Below the pieces are notes generated by a model. It was not told where the DNA came from and ran no database searches. It was given only the letters and a program-made list of their open reading frames with translations. Below, in pieces: positions 15,351-22,561 of a stretch of 64,000 nt of DNA; position 1 is the stretch's first letter, and each line of letters opens with the position of its first letter. A program made the position numbers and the translations under genes. The stretch spans positions 62,001-126,000 of the forward strand of contig NZ_AXVA01000011.1 in assembly GCF_000482325.1 (NCBI RefSeq), given 5' to 3'. This stretch comes from Bacillus sp. UNC438CL73TsuS30 (GTDB lineage: Bacteria; Bacillota; Bacilli; Bacillales; Cytobacillaceae).

Positions 15351-16244
15351 ATGACAAATCTTCAAGCAAAACAATTAAAAGTAGTACCGGTAGCAGGGAG
15401 AATTGGTGCAGAAATTCAGGGTGTTCAACTAAAGGGGGATTTGGAACCAGGTATTTTAAACGAAATCAAACAAGCGCTAAACGAGTACAAGGTCGTATTT
15501 TTTAAAGGTCAAAAGCATTTAACCGATGAAAGTCAGGAAGCATTTGCGAAGTTATTAGGAGAGCCATATGTTCATCCCACAGTTCCCGTGAAAAATAATA
15601 CCAACTATATCTTTGAATTAGATTCTCAGGTAGGGGCAAAAGCGAACCATTGGCATACGGATGTTACGTTTGTCCCAGAAGTTCCTAAATACTCCATCCT
15701 AAGAGGGGTGACGATCCCAGAAGTTGGCGGAGATACGGTGTGGGCCAATACCAATACAGCGTATGAAGATCTTCCAGAAGGATTGAGAAAATTAGCAGAT
15801 ACGTTGTGGGGAATTCATTCTAACGAGTATGATTATGCCCAATTTAAACGGAGTGATAGTGAGGTTAATGAGGTTACAAGGAAATACCGTGCTGTTTTTG
15901 AATCTACGGTTTTTAAAACAAGACATCCAGTGGTCCATGTTCACGCAGAAACAGGGAAAAAGCATTTGTTGCTAGGAGGATTTGCCGGAAAGTTAGAAGG
16001 CTATTCAACAAGTGAATCTGAAAGACTATTAAGTATCTTTGATTCTTATGTGAGTCGCCTGGAAAATACGGTCCGCTGGAAATGGACGGAGGGCGATGTA
16101 GTTATATGGGATAACTTGGCCACCCAACACTATGCGGTTGCAGACTACGGAGATTCTCATCGAGTAGTACGGCGCGTAACCGTCGGAAAAAACGTTCCTG
16201 TTAATCAAGAAAATGAAGTAAGCAGACTAATTGTTAAGAAATAA
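15351..16244 (+). CDS. TauD/TfdA family alpha-ketoglutarate dioxygenase
   Basis: A 297-residue Fe(II)/2-oxoglutarate dioxygenase. The facial triad starts with HxD in 'NHWHTDVTF' (near residue 101) and the distal His lies in 'DNLATQHYAVADYG'; the 2OG-binding Arg follows in 'HRVVRRVTV'. Family members oxygenate taurine, alkyl sulfonates, sulfate esters or 2,4-D; next to sulfonate transport genes the likely role is oxygenolytic release of sulfite. ATTAGGAGGAAAAAGT precedes ATG 15351. A terminator follows at 16277 before ssuA. Confidence 0.87.
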   Translation: MTNLQAKQLKVVPVAGRIGAEIQGVQLKGDLEPGILNEIKQALNEYKVVFFKGQKHLTDESQEAFAKLLGEPYVHPTVPVKNNTNYIFELDSQVGAKANHWHTDVTFVPEVPKYSILRGVTIPEVGGDTVWANTNTAYEDLPEGLRKLADTLWGIHSNEYDYAQFKRSDSEVNEVTRKYRAVFESTVFKTRHPVVHVHAETGKKHLLLGGFAGKLEGYSTSESERLLSIFDSYVSRLENTVRWKWTEGDVVIWDNLATQHYAVADYGDSHRVVRRVTVGKNVPVNQENEVSRLIVKK

Positions 16245-16276
16245 ATCTCTATTGTTTTTGAAAAAAAGAATTACGG

Positions 16277-16320
16277 GAGGTTCTGGTGAGGACTCCACAC
16301 CTTACTGAATCTCTTTTTTT
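16277..16320 (+). terminator. Terminator/attenuator between dioxygenase and ssuA genes
   Basis: GAGGTTC pairs with GAATCTC (one G-U), enclosing an inner GGTG/CACC stem, followed by seven T. It could reduce read-through into ssuA. Confidence 0.7.
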
Positions 16321-16353
16321 ATCATCGTTTGCTACATACGAGGAGGGATCGAG

Positions 16354-17349
16354 ATGGAAAAATATCGTAAGAATGTATCTGGATTTGTATTGACTATTCT
16401 TTTCATTTTATTACTAGCAGGCTGCAGTTCATCCATAGGAAAAACAAACGCCCAAAACAAAAATGAACCAGTAGAGGTGAATATTGCGTTAAATGGGAAA
16501 ATGGGACCATTAGCAATCGCCCGCGAAAAGGGATGGTTTGAAGAAGAGTTTAAGGGATTAAATGCGAAAGTGAAATGGAGTGAATTCACAAGCGGGCCCC
16601 CGCTATTAGAATCGCTTGCATCGAATCGTGTTGATTTATCGTTTTTAGGAGATGGAGCGTTAATCGCGGGTATTGATAAAAATCTGCCATTCGAGGTGAT
16701 CGGGCAAACCGGTACGGGAGAATCGAATGTACGAATTTTAGTTCAAAAAAATGGGGACATCAAGAACATCCATGATTTAAAGGGGAAAACGGTGGGTGTT
16801 CCTCTTGGTACAACTGCCCAAGTGTATTTAATTAAGGCTTTGAAAGCAAATGGTTTAACGATTGATGATGTAAAATTGATTAATCTTCAACCGGATGATG
16901 CGCAAGCAGCTTTTCAATCAAAAAAATTGGATGCTTGGGCCGCATGGAATCCCTACTATTTAAATAATGTGGAAAAAGGAAATGCGATCGCTCTAGATGT
17001 AAACAAAAAAATATTTGCCCCGGGTGCCATTATTGCCCGCAGTGATTTTGCGAAAGGACATCCTGATCTTGTTCAAGCCTATCTACGAGTTTACAAAAAA
17101 GCTGCTGATTGGCAAATCGCTAACCCGAATGAAGCATCTAAGATTTATTCTGCTCAAACAAAACTCCCAGCGGATCTTATTTATAAAATCATCACAGCAG
17201 AAAAACCATCGATATTTTTTACAGAAGAGTCTATCAACGCACAACAAGAATCCATTAATACCTTGGCTGATGCCGGTTACATCAAAAAATCATTTAGTTA
17301 TAAAGATCAAATCCACAATGAATTTATTGATAAAGCATTTAAAAAATAA
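16354..17349 (+). CDS. ssuA: Sulfonate ABC transporter substrate-binding lipoprotein (SsuA-like)
   Basis: A 331-residue lipoprotein: signal peptide ending in lipobox 'LLAGC' (Cys about 24), then a type II periplasmic-binding fold. 'EVNIALNGKMGPLAIAREKGWFEEEF', 'LLESLASNRVDLSFLGDGALIAG' and 'WAAWNPYYLNNVEKG' are typical of SsuA/TauA proteins. It captures sulfonates outside the membrane for the SsuB-SsuC transporter encoded on the opposite strand. GGAGGGATCGAG precedes ATG 16354. The ssu functions are thus split over two divergent units. Confidence 0.87.
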   Translation: MEKYRKNVSGFVLTILFILLLAGCSSSIGKTNAQNKNEPVEVNIALNGKMGPLAIAREKGWFEEEFKGLNAKVKWSEFTSGPPLLESLASNRVDLSFLGDGALIAGIDKNLPFEVIGQTGTGESNVRILVQKNGDIKNIHDLKGKTVGVPLGTTAQVYLIKALKANGLTIDDVKLINLQPDDAQAAFQSKKLDAWAAWNPYYLNNVEKGNAIALDVNKKIFAPGAIIARSDFAKGHPDLVQAYLRVYKKAADWQIANPNEASKIYSAQTKLPADLIYKIITAEKPSIFFTEESINAQQESINTLADAGYIKKSFSYKDQIHNEFIDKAFKK

Positions 17350-17383
17350 CACCAATAAATGATTTAAAAATAAATCGTATTAG

Positions 17384-17435
17384 CAAACAACTCGAAGTCT
17401 GATAAATAGAGGCCTCGAGTTGGGTTGCTTTTATA
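17384..17435 (+). terminator. Terminator after ssuA
   Basis: CAACTCGA and TCGAGTTG, extended by a GCAA/TTGC outer stem, flank a 14-base loop; a short T-run follows. Confidence 0.65.
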
Positions 17436-17464
17436 TTCATATTGACTAAATTGTTTTAAAAAGG

Positions 17465-18463
17465 TTATGAAAAAACTTCCTCGGAAATTAGTTTATAGGA
17501 CTCGGTCCGATCCCTAGGAGAGTGCGTAATTGTCACAATCATGATCTCATCCACTTTATAGTTAGCTTGTAACTCAATCAGTTTGTTTTTACACTCCTCG
17601 GGATTGCCAATAATCATATTCTGTTTCATTTTGGCCAATTTTTCAATTTCTTTCTCAGTGAGTTTATATTCTTTGGCCTCTTGAATGGAAGGAACATATT
17701 GCCCAACACCTTTTTCTTTTTGCAATGCCCAAATCAGATTACTCAACGCAATCTCTTCCGCATTTTCAGATGTCTCTGCACAAATCACGGAAACTGTTAA
17801 TAATACTTGAGGAATTTGACCATGTTTCCTTGGTTGAAAGGAATCTAAATATTGTTGAATTATAGGTCCACCATCATTGTCGCTCATAAACTGCCCAAAT
17901 GCATAGGCCAAGCCATTTTCAGCGGCAAGTAATGCACTTTTTTTACTTGTACCGAGAATCCATGGCATTGGTGTGATAACTGGTAGAGGCGCGGCAGTAA
18001 CAGTTGCGTACGTATGGTCTTTAGGAAAATCATGATCAAAAAAATGAATTAATTCTTCTACTAAGTTTGGCATTTTATATACCTGTTGTAAGAAGTTATC
18101 AGATAAAGAGTTTGTGACCTCAGCTGAACCGCCTGGTGCACGGCCAATCCCAATATCGATGCGATTTGGAAACAACGTAGCCAGCATATTGTATACTTCT
18201 GCTACTTTATATGGTTTATAATGCGGCAATAATACCGCCCCCGAACCGATTCGAATCTTTTTCGTATGTGCTCCAATATAACTTAGCATCACTTCAGGTG
18301 CCGAACAGGCAAGGCCTGGTAAATCATGATGTTCGGCAATCCAATATCGAGTGTACCCAAACGATTCTCCAGCTTGCGCAAGCTTCATCGATTCAATTAA
18401 CGCATCTTGCGCGGTTTGGTTGGAGGAAATGGGTGATTGATCTAATATGCTTAATTTCACCAC
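17465..18463 (-). CDS. Luciferase-like (LLM) flavin-dependent oxidoreductase
   Basis: A 332-residue TIM-barrel protein of the bacterial luciferase superfamily. Family marks: 'LSILDQSPISS', 'GYTRYWIAEHHDLPGLACSAPEVML' and 'IRIGSGAVLLPHYKPYKVAE', then 'LATLFPNRIDIGIGRAPGG'. This subgroup (MsnO8-like/YceB-like) uses reduced FMN or F420; substrates are usually unknown. Some relatives release sulfite from alkanesulfonates, and the sulfonate locus next door makes that worth considering, but the closest motif match is to the generic LLM group. The start is GTG 18463 with AAAGGTGG six bases before it; the nearby ATGATG is out of frame. Confidence 0.82.
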   Translation of the reverse strand: MVKLSILDQSPISSNQTAQDALIESMKLAQAGESFGYTRYWIAEHHDLPGLACSAPEVMLSYIGAHTKKIRIGSGAVLLPHYKPYKVAEVYNMLATLFPNRIDIGIGRAPGGSAEVTNSLSDNFLQQVYKMPNLVEELIHFFDHDFPKDHTYATVTAAPLPVITPMPWILGTSKKSALLAAENGLAYAFGQFMSDNDGGPIIQQYLDSFQPRKHGQIPQVLLTVSVICAETSENAEEIALSNLIWALQKEKGVGQYVPSIQEAKEYKLTEKEIEKLAKMKQNMIIGNPEECKNKLIELQANYKVDEIMIVTITHSPRDRTESYKLISEEVFS

Positions 18464-18478
18464 ATCATGCCACCTTTC

Positions 18479-18763
18479 CTAATTCTTCACTTCAAGTAAA
18501 GATAATTGAAACTCTCCAACTTGTCCTTTTTCATAAAGGTTTGTAATAGAAGTAGAATATTGTTGAATCTTTCCTCTAAACGCCAATTCCTTTTCAGGAA
18601 CTTTAACATCAAAGATTCCTTTGTATAATAAAGTCGTAATGTTATGATATTCCTCACTATTCACTTTAAAATCAATGAGAATTTTAAGTAAGCCGTTCTC
18701 GGTTTCTTCTTTATAATTTTCAATATGGATCACTGAATCATATAAGATTATTTCTTTAATCAA
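18479..18763 (-). CDS. DUF3219 family protein (YkvR-like)
   Basis: A 94-residue protein beginning with TTG 18763 ('IKEIILYDSVIHIENYKEE'), supported by CAGGGGG 8-13 bases upstream; the longer in-frame extension is hydrophobic but has no ribosome binding site. It matches the DUF3219/YkvR family of small beta-rich proteins. Function is unknown. An operator palindrome (18823-18843) lies just upstream on the shared region with spx, placing it in the probable Rrf2 regulon. 15 bases separate its end from the LLM gene. Confidence 0.75.
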   Translation of the reverse strand: MIKEIILYDSVIHIENYKEETENGLLKILIDFKVNSEEYHNITTLLYKGIFDVKVPEKELAFRGKIQQYSTSITNLYEKGQVGEFQLSLLEVKN

Positions 18764-18822
18764 AAAATCATCCCCCTGAATAAATATATAAAAAACCATA
18801 AAAAAACAGTTGACGAAATGAA

Positions 18823-18843
18823 CTGTAACAATTAAATTTACAG
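18823..18843. promoter_or_regulatory. Operator 1: CTGTAA-N9-TTACAG, upstream of DUF3219 gene
   Basis: Perfect inverted repeat CTGTAA/TTACAG with a 9-base A/T-rich spacer. Identical in design to three other copies within 1.1 kb. Confidence 0.75.
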
Positions 18844-18901
18844 TATAGATCTTTTGCAAATGAGTTGCTTGAGATGAAATTATATAATCTTTGTTGTTAA
18901 A

Positions 18902-18922
18902 CTGTAAAGTTTTTTATTACAT
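18902..18922. promoter_or_regulatory. Operator 2: CTGTAA-N9-TTACAT, upstream of spx
   Basis: One mismatch from the perfect palindrome. It lies 53 bases before the spx start and close to a TATAGT (18925-18930) that could be a -10 box. Confidence 0.7.
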
Positions 18923-18974
18923 TTTATAGTCCTGTAGCGTGGAACAAAATAAATTAATTAATGGAGCGTGAAAA

Positions 18975-19373
18975 ATGATGGTGACTTTGTATACAACTAC
19001 CAGCTGTGCTTCTTGTCGAAAAGCAAAAGCTTGGCTTGAGGAACATCATATAGATTTTGAAGAAAGAAACTTATTATCTAAGCCACTTACAGTTGACGAA
19101 ATTAAATCGATTCTTCGTCTGACAGAAGAGGGTACGAGCGAGATTGTTTCAACAAATTCAAAAACCTTCCAGGAATTAAATATAAATATTGAAACTCTCC
19201 CGCTTAATGAATTTTATCAATTAATCATTGAGAACCCTAAAATGTTGCGCCGGCCCATTATCATGGACGAAAAAAGATTACAGGTTGGATATAATGACGA
19301 AGAAATTCGCAGTTTTCTGCCTCGTAAACTTCGCACATTTTTGAACAACGAAATGCAAAAAATGGCGAATTGA
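18975..19373 (+). CDS. spx: Spx-family regulator (SpxA paralog)
   Basis: A 132-residue ArsC-fold regulator that binds the RNA polymerase alpha C-terminal domain. It has the redox switch CxxC as '[16 protein letters not shown]' (residues about 11-14), '[22 protein letters not shown]' and '[28 protein letters not shown]', all diagnostic of Spx rather than arsenate reductase. Thiol stress oxidises the CxxC and activates thioredoxin and other genes. GGAGCGTG precedes ATG 18975. Its operator and the adjacent Rrf2 gene resemble the spxA2-saiR arrangement reported in Bacillus anthracis. Confidence 0.9.
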   Translation: MMVTLYTTTSCASCRKAKAWLEEHHIDFEERNLLSKPLTVDEIKSILRLTEEGTSEIVSTNSKTFQELNINIETLPLNEFYQLIIENPKMLRRPIIMDEKRLQVGYNDEEIRSFLPRKLRTFLNNEMQKMAN

Positions 19374-19400
19374 TTTAAAACAATAGTAAATATTAAATAT

Positions 19401-19429
19401 TTGACAATCCAATCTGTAACGATTAGTAT
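19401..19429 (+). promoter_or_regulatory. Sigma-A promoter of the rrf2 gene overlapped by operator 3
   Basis: TTGACA (19401-19406), 17-base spacer, TAGTAT (19424-19429). The operator palindrome at 19414-19434 covers the spacer and -10 box, so binding should block transcription. Confidence 0.7.
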
Positions 19430-19434
19430 TACAG
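19414..19434. promoter_or_regulatory. Operator 3: CTGTAA-N9-TTACAG, upstream of rrf2 gene
   Basis: Perfect inverted repeat over the promoter of the regulator gene, indicating autoregulation. Confidence 0.8.
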
Positions 19435-19483
19435 TACGAAAATGAATGGAAAATAGTTGTGATTGTTTCTTAGGAGGCAGACC

Positions 19484-19897
19484 ATGAACAGTGATTTTAC
19501 ACTCGCCATCCATAGTTTAACGTTTCTTGCGCTGCAGCCGGATCGGATGTCAACCAGTGATGCTATTTCTGAAAGTGCCGGAGTTCACCCGGTACGTATC
19601 CGTAAAGTGCTAAGTCTATTAAAAAAACATGGATTTATAAAATCGAAAGAGGGAACGGGCGGCGGCTTTCTGTTTGCTCTCGATTTAAGTGATATTAATC
19701 TTTGGGATATATATAAGATTACATCTGAAGGCGCCCTGCAGCCTAAATGTCCTGAATCAAATGCGAAGTGCATTGTTGGCGCCAATATGCAGAATGTCCT
19801 ATGTAGTATATTTTGGGGAGCAGAAGTACATCTGGGTGAATATCTTAAGGACTACACCATTAAAGAAATTGTTGATCTTATCAATAAAGAAAAATAA
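19484..19897 (+). CDS. Rrf2 family transcriptional regulator (SaiR/YwnA-like)
   Basis: A 137-residue winged-helix regulator starting at ATG 19484, 6 bases after TTAGGAGG. Helix-turn-helix region: 'MSTSDAISESAGVHPVRIRKVLSLLKKHGFIKSKEGTGGGF'. The effector region has two cysteines in 'PKCPESNAKC' and a third, 'NVLCSIF', giving a plausible thiol sensor; the three-Cys iron-sulfur pattern of IscR/NsrR is not evident. In Bacillus anthracis the Rrf2 protein SaiR represses spxA2. The four palindromes around this gene make it the obvious local repressor of DUF3219, spx, itself and the IDEAL gene. Confidence 0.87.
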   Translation: MNSDFTLAIHSLTFLALQPDRMSTSDAISESAGVHPVRIRKVLSLLKKHGFIKSKEGTGGGFLFALDLSDINLWDIYKITSEGALQPKCPESNAKCIVGANMQNVLCSIFWGAEVHLGEYLKDYTIKEIVDLINKEK

Positions 19898-19929
19898 GTA
19901 TCATCCTTGTGATCTTATTTTTCATTTAA

Positions 19930-19950
19930 ATGTAATAAAAAATATTACAG
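19930..19950. promoter_or_regulatory. Operator 4: ATGTAA-N9-TTACAG, upstream of the IDEAL gene
   Basis: One mismatch from the perfect palindrome; 32 bases upstream of the ATG at 19982. Confidence 0.7.
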
Positions 19951-19981
19951 TTTGTTAAAATAATTGAAGAAGGTGAGATAG

Positions 19982-20323
19982 ATGTTATCCAATAATAAGG
20001 CAATTTTAAAAACAGGTGATTGGATTAAGGGAAAAGCACGGGATGGGGAATTATTCATTGGTTATATTGAATCACTGTCGCTCGAAATTCCAGAAGAAGT
20101 AGTGAAGGTAACAGTGGTCACTAGTGATAATAATGAAATGATCGGAAAAACCATTCCTATTTTAAGGAAGCGGGTAAATAAACTTCCGATTTCTAAAGCG
20201 ATTAACAAGGAACAAATTCGATTTCTTATTGACTTGGCTTTATCGACAGGGGATGAGGAATGGTTTTTGGAGCTGTCTTCTAAATTAGCCTCAATAAAGC
20301 AGCTAGTTAAAGGAGTATATTAA
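19982..20323 (+). CDS. IDEAL domain protein
   Basis: A 113-residue protein with an N-terminal beta-rich domain (residues 1-65) and a C-terminal IDEAL motif segment: 'QIRFLIDLALSTGDEEWFLELSSKL'. The IDEAL domain occurs in small Bacillaceae proteins such as YpiB and ComK-related ones; it is thought to mediate protein binding, including to Clp-type machinery. With operator 4 upstream it is probably co-controlled with spx. AAGGTGAGATAG precedes ATG 19982. Confidence 0.78.
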   Translation: MLSNNKAILKTGDWIKGKARDGELFIGYIESLSLEIPEEVVKVTVVTSDNNEMIGKTIPILRKRVNKLPISKAINKEQIRFLIDLALSTGDEEWFLELSSKLASIKQLVKGVY

Positions 20324-20384
20324 AATCGTTAAATTAGATTCATTAAACCCAACAGAAAAGTTTTAAATAATTCGTTGCAAAATA

Positions 20385-20420
20385 GCATTTTCCATCGAGG
20401 AAAATGCTATCCTATTTTAA
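20385..20420 (+). terminator. Terminator after the IDEAL gene
   Basis: ATAGCATTTTCC pairs with GGAAAATGCTAT around ATCGA, then CCTATTTTAA. Confidence 0.75.
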
Positions 20421-20422
20421 AA

Positions 20423-20460
20423 ATGAACAGAGCCAAACCATGGCTCTGTTCATTTTTTCT
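20423..20460 (-). terminator. Terminator of the orphan GerAB gene
   Basis: GAACAGAGCC pairs with GGCTCTGTTC around AAACCAT, with T-rich flanks on both strands; it overlaps the end of the minus-strand gene. Confidence 0.75.
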
Positions 20461-21538
20461 TCCCCTTCTTCTTCAGTAACACCAGAAATAAAAGAATTGG
20501 AATATATCCATAATTCATAAAAAAGGATATACTCCCGGTGAAATTGGCGACCATGTATATTTGTTGCCTTGTTTTAAACAAATTCATTGAGACTAATATG
20601 ATCAATGAAATAATAAAAACTCCATATTTTTGTTTTAAATTCACCACTCTTTTTACAATGCGGCTAGCACACCAAATAGCAATACAAAAATTAGGTAGAA
20701 TGATAATAAGCCAATTTGCAACTCCAATGTATTCAAATCTCTCGACAAACGGCATTTCAATGATTTTCCACATCGTCAAAGTGGCCCATTTGTTTTTCTG
20801 CAGCTGCTCCTCTGAAAAATAAGAAAACGTTATAAACGTTAGAAGCGTATAGAGAATCGTACTAAATAGGACAGCAAGATGGGCCCATTTCTTTGATTTA
20901 TCCGGTTGCTTAATGAACGGATAAACAAAAAATAATATTTCATAGCCGAGATAGGTTAGGGACATTTGATAAGATGCCTTTATTAGGTCCATGATTGAGT
21001 GGTCAAAGATAGGCAGTAAATTTCTCATATCCCCATAGGGTACCGTAAATAAAAAAGTAAAAAATAAATATGCAGGAAGAACCACTCCAAAGAATGCCAC
21101 ACCTGTTACGGTTCTAAATCCCCCGAAAACGATATAGATGGCTAAACCGCAGAAAGCTAGGGAAAACCAAAAGGTACTAAAATCCTCGAACATCCATACT
21201 TGTATGACCTCAATAAATATCCTAAGAGTCGTTATGGCGATCAGAATAAAATACAAAACATAGGGGATAGATAAGAGTTTACCGATTTTCTTTCCATATA
21301 CGAAAGAATGAGCGGTCAGAATATCCCCATTAACCGTTTCCATAATTTTATAAAGCATCCATACTAAGATATGGATGCTTAAACCGGCAAAAAGAACCGA
21401 TATCCATGCGTCATATCCTGCAATTTGGGCAATATAGCGCTGGAAACCAAGTGTTCCTACACCAAACTGCATAGAATGGACTAGAAAGAAAACTAAAAAG
21501 GGGGATATTTTTACATAATCAGGCACCGATTGTTCCAT
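20450..21538 (-). CDS. Orphan spore germination permease (GerAB/YndE family)
   Basis: A 362-residue integral membrane protein with about 10 helices, beginning 'VPDYVKISPFLVFFLVHSMQFGVGTLGFQRYIA', typical of the GerAB/ArcD/ProY family. Basic C-terminus KKKGKKK. No A or C subunit gene is adjacent, so it either pairs with subunits encoded elsewhere or acts as a stand-alone transporter. ATCCTCC complement (GGAGGAT) lies just upstream of ATG 21538. It is intact, unlike the split homolog at 5451-6547. Confidence 0.87.
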   Translation of the reverse strand: MEQSVPDYVKISPFLVFFLVHSMQFGVGTLGFQRYIAQIAGYDAWISVLFAGLSIHILVWMLYKIMETVNGDILTAHSFVYGKKIGKLLSIPYVLYFILIAITTLRIFIEVIQVWMFEDFSTFWFSLAFCGLAIYIVFGGFRTVTGVAFFGVVLPAYLFFTFLFTVPYGDMRNLLPIFDHSIMDLIKASYQMSLTYLGYEILFFVYPFIKQPDKSKKWAHLAVLFSTILYTLLTFITFSYFSEEQLQKNKWATLTMWKIIEMPFVERFEYIGVANWLIIILPNFCIAIWCASRIVKRVVNLKQKYGVFIISLIILVSMNLFKTRQQIYMVANFTGSISFFMNYGYIPILLFLVLLKKKGKKK

Positions 21539-21946
21539 GGTTTATCCTCCGGTTCTTACATCAAAAAGCGGATAAAAAATTAGGTTTTTATTATTTCCTC
21601 AATTGGAATAATTATGAATGTCACACGTTTCTCTGGAAGGAAAAGGTATGTCCAGTTTTTTCGGATTAGTTTATCCGTTCACCCTAACCCCATATCCCGC
21701 AACTCCTCAAAATTTAGCTCATCAAGCTTTTTCTCGAGAATTTCAATAATCAAAGGTACTTACTGGAATGAAAACTATAGGCTTTTTCATCGTGAAATAG
21801 GCGCTTAAATCAGTAACAGCAACCTAATAAGAATCATAATTTGTTGAAGAGAGTTAACGTAAGATTGGTTGGTTCCATTTACACTTTGTTAAACTCTGGT
21901 TTCAGGTGTCCTTAAACCTGATTTTAAACACAAAGGGGAGGAAAAA
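21539..21946. other. Intergenic region before the TOMM precursor
   Basis: 408 bases. On the minus strand about 21690-21800 encodes a short peptide-like stretch (ILEKKLDELNFEELRDMGLG then stop) preceded in another frame by ATGAAAAAGCC; together they look like the remnant of a small gene with a frameshift, but I cannot identify it. The plus-strand promoter of the TOMM precursor should lie in the right part (21840-21930). Confidence 0.35.
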
Positions 21947-22243
21947 ATGCAGAATTTTCATAATGAGCTGCAAGGGTTGAGTATCGATCCTTATCAAGTT
22001 GGTGAATTAGTTCCAATGAATCTACAAAGCTATGATCCGCGCGTGTTTCGCTGTGGAGGTTTCCGCTGTGGGGGCTTTGGTCGTTGTGGGGGCTTTGGTC
22101 GTTGTGGAGGCTTTGGCTTCCGTTGTGGAGGCTGCTTCGGTTGTGGAGGCTGTGGCTTTGGTTGCGGCGGCTTTGGTTGTGTCGGATTTAGTTGTTTTGG
22201 TATTGGTTTTAGCTGTTTTGGCATTGGTTTCGGATTTATTTAA
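21947..22243 (+). CDS. TOMM/heterocycloanthracin-like RiPP precursor peptide
   Basis: A 98-residue peptide. The leader is about residues 1-37 ('MQNFHNELQGLSIDPYQVGE' onward to the Arg-Val-Phe boundary), in the style of heterocycloanthracin/sonorensin precursors. The core is a repeat of Cys-Gly-Gly-Phe units separated by Arg or Gly, with 12 Cys and 2 Ser in total, then two CFGIGF repeats at the end. Cysteines here would be cyclised to thiazolines and oxidised to thiazoles by the enzymes encoded downstream. GGGGAGGAAAAA precedes ATG 21947. The Phe-rich CGGF spacing differs from the Cys-dense CGCGG cores I know for the family. Confidence 0.87.
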   Translation: MQNFHNELQGLSIDPYQVGELVPMNLQSYDPRVFRCGGFRCGGFGRCGGFGRCGGFGFRCGGCFGCGGCGFGCGGFGCVGFSCFGIGFSCFGIGFGFI

Positions 22244-22294
22244 TGGGTTTAGATTCTCGAAAACTGCTGAAAAAAAATATGATTTTGTGAAACA

Positions 22295-22331
22295 AAGTGC
22301 CCCTGCATGTACATGTGCCGCAGGGGCACTT
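22295..22331 (+). terminator. Strong hairpin after precursor gene (partial terminator)
   Basis: AAGTGCCCCTGC pairs with GCAGGGGCACTT over 12 bp, followed by the imperfect T-run TATTTTAT. It can limit transcription of the enzyme genes relative to the precursor. Confidence 0.7.
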
Positions 22332-22348
22332 ATTTTATCCCGCATTAA

Positions 22349-22416
22349 CGGGCAGTAAGACCCCCACTTCAAGGCTTAGTGGAAACAGGAAGCATGTGTG
22401 GGGGATCAACTGCCCG
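22349..22416 (+). promoter_or_regulatory. Long interrupted hairpin between precursor and enzyme genes
   Basis: CGGGCAGT pairs with ACTGCCCG and, inside, CCCCCAC with GTGGGGG. No T-run follows. It may be an mRNA-stability or regulatory structure. Confidence 0.5.
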
Positions 22417-22441
22417 TAAAATCCCGATTGGTTCAACTAAC

Positions 22442-22475
22442 AATCAGTGGGGGATGAAAAAAACCCCCACTGATT
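22442..22475 (+). promoter_or_regulatory. Perfect 12-bp hairpin before the maturation gene
   Basis: AATCAGTGGGGG pairs with CCCCCACTGATT around a 10-base A-rich loop. It ends 86 bases before the maturation gene and lacks a T-run, so its role is uncertain. Confidence 0.55.
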
Positions 22476-22561
22476 GAAGTTTCACCTTATCATATTGGAC
22501 AAAAAATCGTACATAAACTGATAGTGCGCAAGTAGTTACGATTAGAATAAGGAGGGGCCGA

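Noticed and set aside
21614..21808. Plus-strand 64-codon frame in the intergenic region
   Set aside because: No ribosome binding site or recognisable content; the better signal is a possible decayed minus-strand gene, which I also could not support.
22022..22372. Antisense Pro/Thr-rich reading frames opposite the TOMM precursor
   Set aside because: Produced by the regular Gly/Cys codon repeat of the true gene; no ribosome binding site.
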